NCBI GenBank assembly: GCA_034620365.1
Contig: JAQGEQ010000083.1
Span: 368,990-432,989 of the forward strand
Reading direction: 5' to 3'
Length of the DNA stretch: 64,000 nt
Source: Pegea sp. RAD2-039
Taxonomy: Eukaryota > Chordata > Thaliacea > Salpida > Salpidae
In this document: positions 59,618-64,000 of the stretch, one piece after another
How positions within the stretch are numbered: position 1 is the stretch's first letter
Layout of the letters: every line of letters begins with the position of its first letter
Program-made: the position numbers and the translations under genes
Notes under the pieces: model-generated
Told to the model about the DNA's origin: nothing
The model's database searches: none
What the model saw: only the letters and a program-made list of their open reading frames with translations

Positions 59618-61404
59618 GTGGGTTTGTACTAGAAACTTTATTGTAAATCTCTTATTAGAATTGAAAAAGTCTTTAACTTATTAAGATAATTATTTGTGGA
59701 TTAATAACATCTTTTTACTTTATAGGGAATAAAAAGACCTGATGTGGTTGATTTTATGAACAAAAATTACCCTCCTCAATTTACTTATGCTGATTTTGCA
59801 AAAGAGTTTACTGCTGAATTTTTTAATGCTGATCAATGGGCTGATTTGTTTAAAGGTCAAATAATTTTAATCAAAATTAGTATTATCAAAATTAGGAAGC
59901 AAAAAAGTCTTTTGTTTCTAAATGTTTTTCAATATTTCGATGATGTTTTTCAACAAATTAATTTCAGACTCTGGTGCTCAATACATCGTTTTGACCAGCA
60001 AACATCATGAGGGCTTCACTAATTGGCCCTCTGAAGTATCTTGGAACTGGAACTCAATGGATGTTGGACCTCATCGTGATCTTGTTGGTGAACTTGAAAA
60101 ATCCATCAGGGAAAGGACATCTTTACATTTTGGACTTTATCATTCGTTGTTTGAATGGTTTAATCCAATTTATAATTCGTAAGATTGTTTAAATACTTTT
60201 TATTGTAATTAACAGAAAAACTTGATAATTGAACAACTTTAAATTTCAAATCTGAAATAATTGAAGCTAACTAATAATTCAATTTAAATTATTCTAGAGA
60301 CAAAAAGAATAATTTCAGCACAACAAATTTTGTTACATCAAAGACAATGCCTGAACTTTATGAGATTGTTAATAAATATCGACCAGAAATAATTTGGTCA
60401 GATGGTGGTGTTGGTCCAGTTGAATATTGGAATTCAACTGGATTTTTAGCTTGGCTTTATAATGATAGTCCAGTGAAGGTATTTAAAAATTAAACATTGA
60501 AAATAAGTTTTAAGATAACAGTAAAAAAAGAAAAGAAATTTATAAAAATCTTTGGTAGGATACTGTTGTTACAAACGATCGTTGGGGTACAGGAACAGCT
60601 TGTAAACATGGAGGTTATTATACTTGTGCTGATAGGTACAGATTAGATTCATTAATTATTAATCTTTTGTGTGATGACTCGTAAAAATTGATTTCAAATT
60701 TTAGATACAATCCAGGCAAATTAGTAAATCATAAATGGGAAAACTGTATGACTATTGATAAGAAGTCTTGGGGTTATAGACGTAATGCAAACATTGAAGA
60801 CTATTTAAGTGTTGAAGAAATTATTCAAGTAACTCAAAATTATTTGTTTTTATTAAATATTTAACTAAATAAAGATGCAGAAAATAACATTTATCAATCA
60901 TTCAAACAAACTTTATTAAATTGTACAAAGTAACTTTTGTAAATTTCAACATTTTATTTGTGGATCTTGTAGACCCTGGCCTCGACAATCAGCTGCGGAG
61001 GAAACCTGCTGATGAATGTCGGTCCAACTAAAGAAGGAACTATTTCACCTATTTTTCAGCAAAGACTTCAGCAAATAGGTGCTTGGCTGAAAATAAATGG
61101 TGAAGCTGTTTATTCAAGTAAACCTTGGAGGTCTCAAAGTGATACTTTTAATAAAAATGTTTGGTATACTACTAAAAATAACTCTGTGTATGCATTTGTT
61201 CTACAATGGCCCAAAAATAACTTACTAGTGCTTAGTGATCCTGTTGGTAATGATACATCATCAGTAATTACAATGTTGGGATATGATGATTCAAATAAAC
61301 TAAGTTGGAAGTCAGTTAATGATGAAATAAATGTAATATTACCTGATGTAAATCCACAACAATTGAAATGGGCTTGGGTGCTGAAATTAAATAACTTTCA
61401 ATAA
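59300..61404 (+). CDS. FUCA: Alpha-L-fucosidase (GH29), complete seven-exon gene
   Basis: Hydrolyses terminal alpha-L-fucose from glycoproteins and glycolipids, in the lysosome or secreted. Exons: 59300-59617, 59726-59855, 59968-60178, 60298-60478, 60559-60635, 60705-60828, 60973-61404; phases are consistent and sum to 490 aa, close to the usual 450-480 plus a longer leader. Seen: signal peptide [17 protein letters not shown], an acidic leader of about 40 residues, [35 protein letters not shown], the WSDGG motif with the expected catalytic nucleophile Asp, the family signature [12 protein letters not shown], and [12 protein letters not shown] near the C-terminal sandwich domain. All introns are short (69-144 bp), unlike the kilobase introns of the neighbouring gene. 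ATG at 59300 was chosen as the first in frame and the start of the signal peptide. It is the first member of a tandem cluster. Confidence 0.95.
59726..59855 (+). CDS. FUCA: Fucosidase gene 1, exon 2
   Basis: Encodes [20 protein letters not shown] and WADLFK, the conserved segment between the first strand and the SGA(K/Q)Y region. Phase 0 in, phase 1 out; donor G|GTCAAA. Confidence 0.92.
59968..60178 (+). CDS. FUCA: Fucosidase gene 1, exon 3
   Basis: Encodes [39 protein letters not shown] and [14 protein letters not shown], the most conserved part of GH29 with fucose-binding His residues. Acceptor AATTTCAG, donor TC|GTAAGA. Phase 1 in, phase 2 out. Confidence 0.95.
60298..60478 (+). CDS. FUCA: Fucosidase gene 1, exon 4 (catalytic nucleophile)
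   Basis: Encodes [20 protein letters not shown]; the Asp of WSDG is the GH29 nucleophile by family knowledge. Acceptor ATTCTAG, donor AAG|GTATTT. Phase 2 in, phase 0 out. Confidence 0.95.
60559..60635 (+). CDS. FUCA: Fucosidase gene 1, exon 5
   Basis: Encodes [20 protein letters not shown], matching the family VxxNDRWG segment. Acceptor TTTGGTAG, donor AG|GTACAG. Phase 0 in, phase 2 out. Confidence 0.93.
60705..60828 (+). CDS. FUCA: Fucosidase gene 1, exon 6
   Basis: Carries the family signature P-x2-L-x3-K-W-E-x-C as [12 protein letters not shown], then [15 protein letters not shown]. Acceptor AATTTTAG, donor CAA|GTAACT. Phase 2 in, phase 0 out. Confidence 0.94.
60973..61404 (+). CDS. FUCA: Fucosidase gene 1, exon 7 and stop
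   Basis: Encodes [17 protein letters not shown], which ends the catalytic barrel, then [18 protein letters not shown] and a C-terminal beta-sandwich of about 95 residues. TAA at 61402-61404. Acceptor TCTTGTAG, phase 0 in. Confidence 0.95.
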   Translation, partial: TLASTISCGGNLLMNVGPTKEGTISPIFQQRLQQIGAWLKINGEAVYSSKPWRSQSDTFNKNVWYTTKNNSVYAFVLQWPKNNLLVLSDPVGNDTSSVITMLGYDDSNKLSWKSVNDEINVILPDVNPQQLKWAWVLKLNNFQ

Positions 61405-61984
61405 TTGTATTTGATTAATTTCACTTTTCTTCACTTTAATCTTCAAATAAATTTGATTGATTTCATAAATCTTTCATTTTGTGATGAAATTGTTATCTGA
61501 AGTATCTTAAGAAAGAATTGCTTTGAATGCTTATTAATTTTACAAACTATTTCCGATTATATACAAACTCTAATTATTTTCTTTTATTTGTTTTCAGTAA
61601 ATTATTTGGTTTGTTTGCAGTAAAATAACATTTTAGAATTTTGTTTTATTGTGTGAGTTTATCGTTGATAATATTTGATATGAATTTGACATTATACTTG
61701 TATCTTTATTGTTTCTGATGAAGCTTTTTTTCTAAATTTTTTTTGATTTTCTAAAATATAAAACTCATTTTTTATAACAAGTTTCTATTATACAAGATAC
61801 TTAAAATATTAATGCAGAAGAAAATCTGTTTTCAATTTACTTAATCACCTTGAATAGAAACAACAGTTTTCTTATATATACTTCTTATAGTATAAATTGT
61901 GAGGAACTTTCGAGTAATTTTGTAATTAAACTTTTCATTTGTTATATACTTCACTTGTGTATTTTCAGATTAGTTAAGTTTCAA
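61405..61984 (+). other. Spacer between fucosidase copies 1 and 2
   Basis: AT-rich; holds the 3' UTR of gene 1 and, at its end, an acceptor-like ATTTTCAG (61961-61968) 16 bp before the ATG of the partial copy. Confidence 0.6.
61446..61451 (+). terminator. Poly(A) signal of fucosidase gene 1
   Basis: AATAAA 42 bp after the stop codon, a short 3' UTR consistent with a compact gene. Confidence 0.55.
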
Positions 61985-62221
61985 ATGAATATTTGTAATA
62001 TCTTGGTTTGTTGCTTTATCTTGGAGCTGTCTTCAAGTCTTCTAGACGCTCAAAAGATTCATTTCAAAAGTGACGTTAAACCTTACCAACCAACTTGGGA
62101 ATCTCTTGATAAAAGACCTCTTCTTTCTTGGGATGATGAAGCTAAATTTGGAATCTCTCTTCATTGGGGAGTTTTCTCAGTCCCAAGTTATATTAGTGAA
62201 TGGTTCTTGTGGTACTGGAAG
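61985..62221 (+). pseudogene. Partial fucosidase copy 2: exon 1 only
   Basis: Encodes a signal peptide ([22 protein letters not shown]) and a degenerate version of fucosidase exon 1. Substitutions at conserved sites include PSWYDE to LSWDDE, FGIF to FGIS, and WFWW to WFLW. The donor AAG|GTGGGT is intact and the first 90 bp of the following intron closely match those of gene 1. After about 62314 similarity stops, and no exon 2-7 counterpart is found before gene 3. Either a truncated duplicate or an alternative first exon spliced to 63419, since both are phase 0. Confidence 0.7.
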
Positions 62222-63088
62222 GTGGGTTTGTACTGAAAACTTAATTGTAAATCTCTTATTAGAATTGAAAAAGTCTTTAACTTATTAAGATGATTATTTG
62301 TGGATCATTAACATCTTAACTATAAAATGTAATTTTGAATTATAAAGGTTCATTCGTTGATTCCTAAATAGTCTCAGGAATATTTGGACGGTATAGTTTA
62401 AATAAAAACTCATAAGTTACAATTTTTAAATTTTAGTAATTTTTAAAATTAATAATATTTATATTTCAAAAGTATAAATATAACAACTTTTTATAGGAAA
62501 GGGGGAAAAACAGGAAGTGAGACTACAGCGAGTCCCAATTTGATTTAGTAAGCAATAAAACTTGAAAACAAACTTGTTTACATTCTGAAAAGCAACAAAG
62601 CTAGAAGCAGTAAATTTGGAATAATTTTATTAAAAATATAAATAAATTATTTTAAATAAGATCTTTTATCAAATATTTGATTCTATGATATTTTCATTTT
62701 GTATTTATCTGATTAAGTAAGGTTATAATTAATTACAAATCTAGTATTTAAATATTCACATATTTTTAGAAATATTCAATTTTTCTCAAATAATTTTGCA
62801 TTTATTTATATTTTGTATAAGTTATGAACTTTTTAGAAATACATTTAACTTTAATCTTAATTCGTTTTAATTCTGAAATTCGTCTGAAAAAGATATTTTA
62901 AATTAGATTAAAATAGATTAGTAAATTTATTTAACTAAGAAATATTTCATTTGAGATATTGTTGTTATTATAAGTGAAAGTTGTTATCATTTTAAACTTA
63001 TATAATTTGAAGTTACTTAATTTATATAATGTGAGTGAATTCAACTTCCAAAATTGAATCTATGACTTTTTAAACAGAAAACTAGATA
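62222..63088 (+). other. Spacer after partial copy 2: intron remnant then unrelated AT-rich DNA
   Basis: Bases 62222-62313 are nearly identical to intron 1 of fucosidase gene 1. The rest is AT-rich and shows no exon. An acceptor-like TTTTTAAACAG ends at 63077, 11 bp before the ATG of gene 3. Confidence 0.65.
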
Positions 63089-63370
63089 ATGAAGTCTGTT
63101 TTCATTTTGCTTTTAATAATTATTTCTTATTCTGCTGGTCACATTACAACTTTTGAAAAGGAAGAAAGAAATGAGTTGAAAAAAGAAGGAGATATAATTA
63201 ATAGAAATTCTGTTGATAAAAAAGAAGAACCTTATCAACCAACTTGGGAATCTCTTGATAAAAGACCTCTTCCTTCTTGGTATGATGAAGCTAAATTTGG
63301 AATCTTTATTCATTGGGGGGTTTTCTCAGTTCCAAGTATTATGAGTGAGTGGTTCTGGTGGCAATGGAAG
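63089..63370 (+). CDS. FUCA: Fucosidase gene 3, exon 1
   Basis: Signal peptide and a Lys/Glu-rich leader unlike gene 1, followed by a block of about 110 nt almost identical to gene 1 (one difference seen, Leu to Ile before HWGVFS). Donor AAG|GTTTGT, phase 0. Confidence 0.92.
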
Positions 63371-64000
63371 GTTTGTGGTTGTTTTAAGTGGATTAAACTT
63401 TTAAAAATTTAATTGTAGGGTGTTGGAAATCCAAAAGCAGTTTATTTTATGCAAGATAATTATCCTCCAGGCTTTTCTTATGCTGATTTTGCGCCTCAAT
63501 TTACAGCTGAATTTTATGATGCAAAAAAATGGGCGAAACTCTTTGAAGGTTTGTTTCTATTTGATGACTTTGTGAAGACTCCTACTAATAAGAATCTTTA
63601 TTAACTTCTACAGATTCTGGTGCTCAATACATAGTTTTGACCAGCAAACATCACGAGGGCTTCACTAATTGGCCCTCTGAAGTATCTTGGAACTGGAACT
63701 CAATAGATGTTGGACCTCATCGTGATCTTGTTGGTGAACTTGCAGATGCAATTAAGAATCATACATCTTTACATTTTGGACTTTATCATTCGTTGTATGA
63801 ATGGTTCCATCCATTGTATTTAAAGTAATTAGAGTTTTTTTATATTTGAAAATTTGTCTAGATGTTGTGGTTGATGTTTTGATGCTAGCTTTTTTTATTG
63901 GTTTTTTTAAGAACGAATAGAATAAATTGTTTTGTAAATGCTGAGGTTGTTTGACAAGTTTTATTTTAATCACATTTTTTTATTCCTTCATCTCTTACAG
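63089..64000 (+). CDS. FUCA: Alpha-L-fucosidase (GH29) gene 3, first three exons; continues past the window
   Basis: Same enzyme family and role as gene 1. Exons 63089-63370, 63419-63548 and 63614-63824 match exons 1-3 of gene 1 in phase, and exons 2 and 3 have identical lengths (130 and 211 nt). Seen: signal peptide [17 protein letters not shown], charged leader, [47 protein letters not shown] and [14 protein letters not shown]. Catalytic Asp and C-terminal domain would be outside the window. The window ends at an acceptor CATCTCTTACAG (63989-64000), so exon 4 should begin at the next base. Introns are very short (48, 65 and 176 bp). Confidence 0.93.
63419..63548 (+). CDS. FUCA: Fucosidase gene 3, exon 2
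   Basis: Encodes [17 protein letters not shown] and WAKLFE; clearly diverged from the same exon in gene 1 despite near-identity on both sides. It follows a 48 bp intron with acceptor AATTGTAG. Phase 0 in, phase 1 out. Confidence 0.92.
63614..63824 (+). CDS. FUCA: Fucosidase gene 3, exon 3
   Basis: Nearly identical in nucleotides to exon 3 of gene 1 over its first 125 nt or so ([16 protein letters not shown] through VGEL), then diverges (ADAIKNHTS in place of EKSIRERTS). Acceptor CTTCTACAG, donor AA|GTAATT. Phase 1 in, phase 2 out. Confidence 0.94.

Noticed and set aside
63113-63313. Minus-strand open frame antisense to fucosidase gene 3 exon 1
   Set aside because: Shadow of the real exon on the other strand.
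1-64000. tRNA, rRNA and CRISPR-like arrays
   Set aside because: Scanned by eye; no cloverleaf with a B-box-like GGTTCGAATCC, no rRNA core sequences and no regularly spaced repeats. A covariance-model search would be needed to exclude small RNAs.

Overview
This is a stretch of a very AT-rich metazoan nuclear genome, most likely an invertebrate bilaterian. Coding exons are visibly richer in GC than their surroundings. Exons are about 80-280 bp with GT-AG introns, and introns range from 48 bp to 26 kb. No bacterial-type operons, rRNA, tRNA, CRISPR or viral genes were recognised. I cannot name the species.

Region 1 (1-46.6 kb, + strand) is the 3' part of one long gene for a secreted matrix protein of the ADAMTS-like (ADAMTSL1/ADAMTSL3, punctin, C. 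elegans MADD-4) family. I could chain 22 exons (568-45931) with consistent splice phases into 1,274 codons plus a stop. The order is thrombospondin type-1 (TSP1) repeats, an Ig domain, a basic linker, three more Ig domains, four TSP1 repeats and a C-terminal PLAC domain. The true 5' end lies before the window.

Region 2 is the 25.8 kb intron 5599-31374 of that gene. It holds two separate candidate alternative first exons. One (12624-12829) encodes a signal peptide and lies about 95 bp below a TATA box. The other (29262-29920) encodes 219 residues ending in a signal-anchor-like hydrophobic segment. Both end in phase 2 and join in frame to the same exon at 31375. Predicted products are one long secreted form, one short secreted form (about 1,101 aa) and one short form that may be membrane-anchored (about 1,252 aa). 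C. elegans madd-4 likewise uses an internal promoter to make a short isoform. GC-richer promoter-like patches near 8.6, 10.1, 18.1, 21.5 and 29.0 kb are candidate regulatory DNA.

Region 3 (46.6-59.2 kb) is mostly featureless AT-rich intergenic DNA. It contains a hairpin near 52.95 kb and an isolated GC-rich exon-like block at 57.7 kb.

Region 4 (59.2-64 kb, + strand) is a tandem cluster of GH29 alpha-L-fucosidase genes. It has one complete seven-exon gene (490 aa), a partial copy consisting only of exon 1 and the start of its intron, and a third gene whose first three exons are inside the window. The window ends exactly at that gene's next splice acceptor. Near-identical blocks separated by diverged ones suggest recent duplication plus gene conversion.
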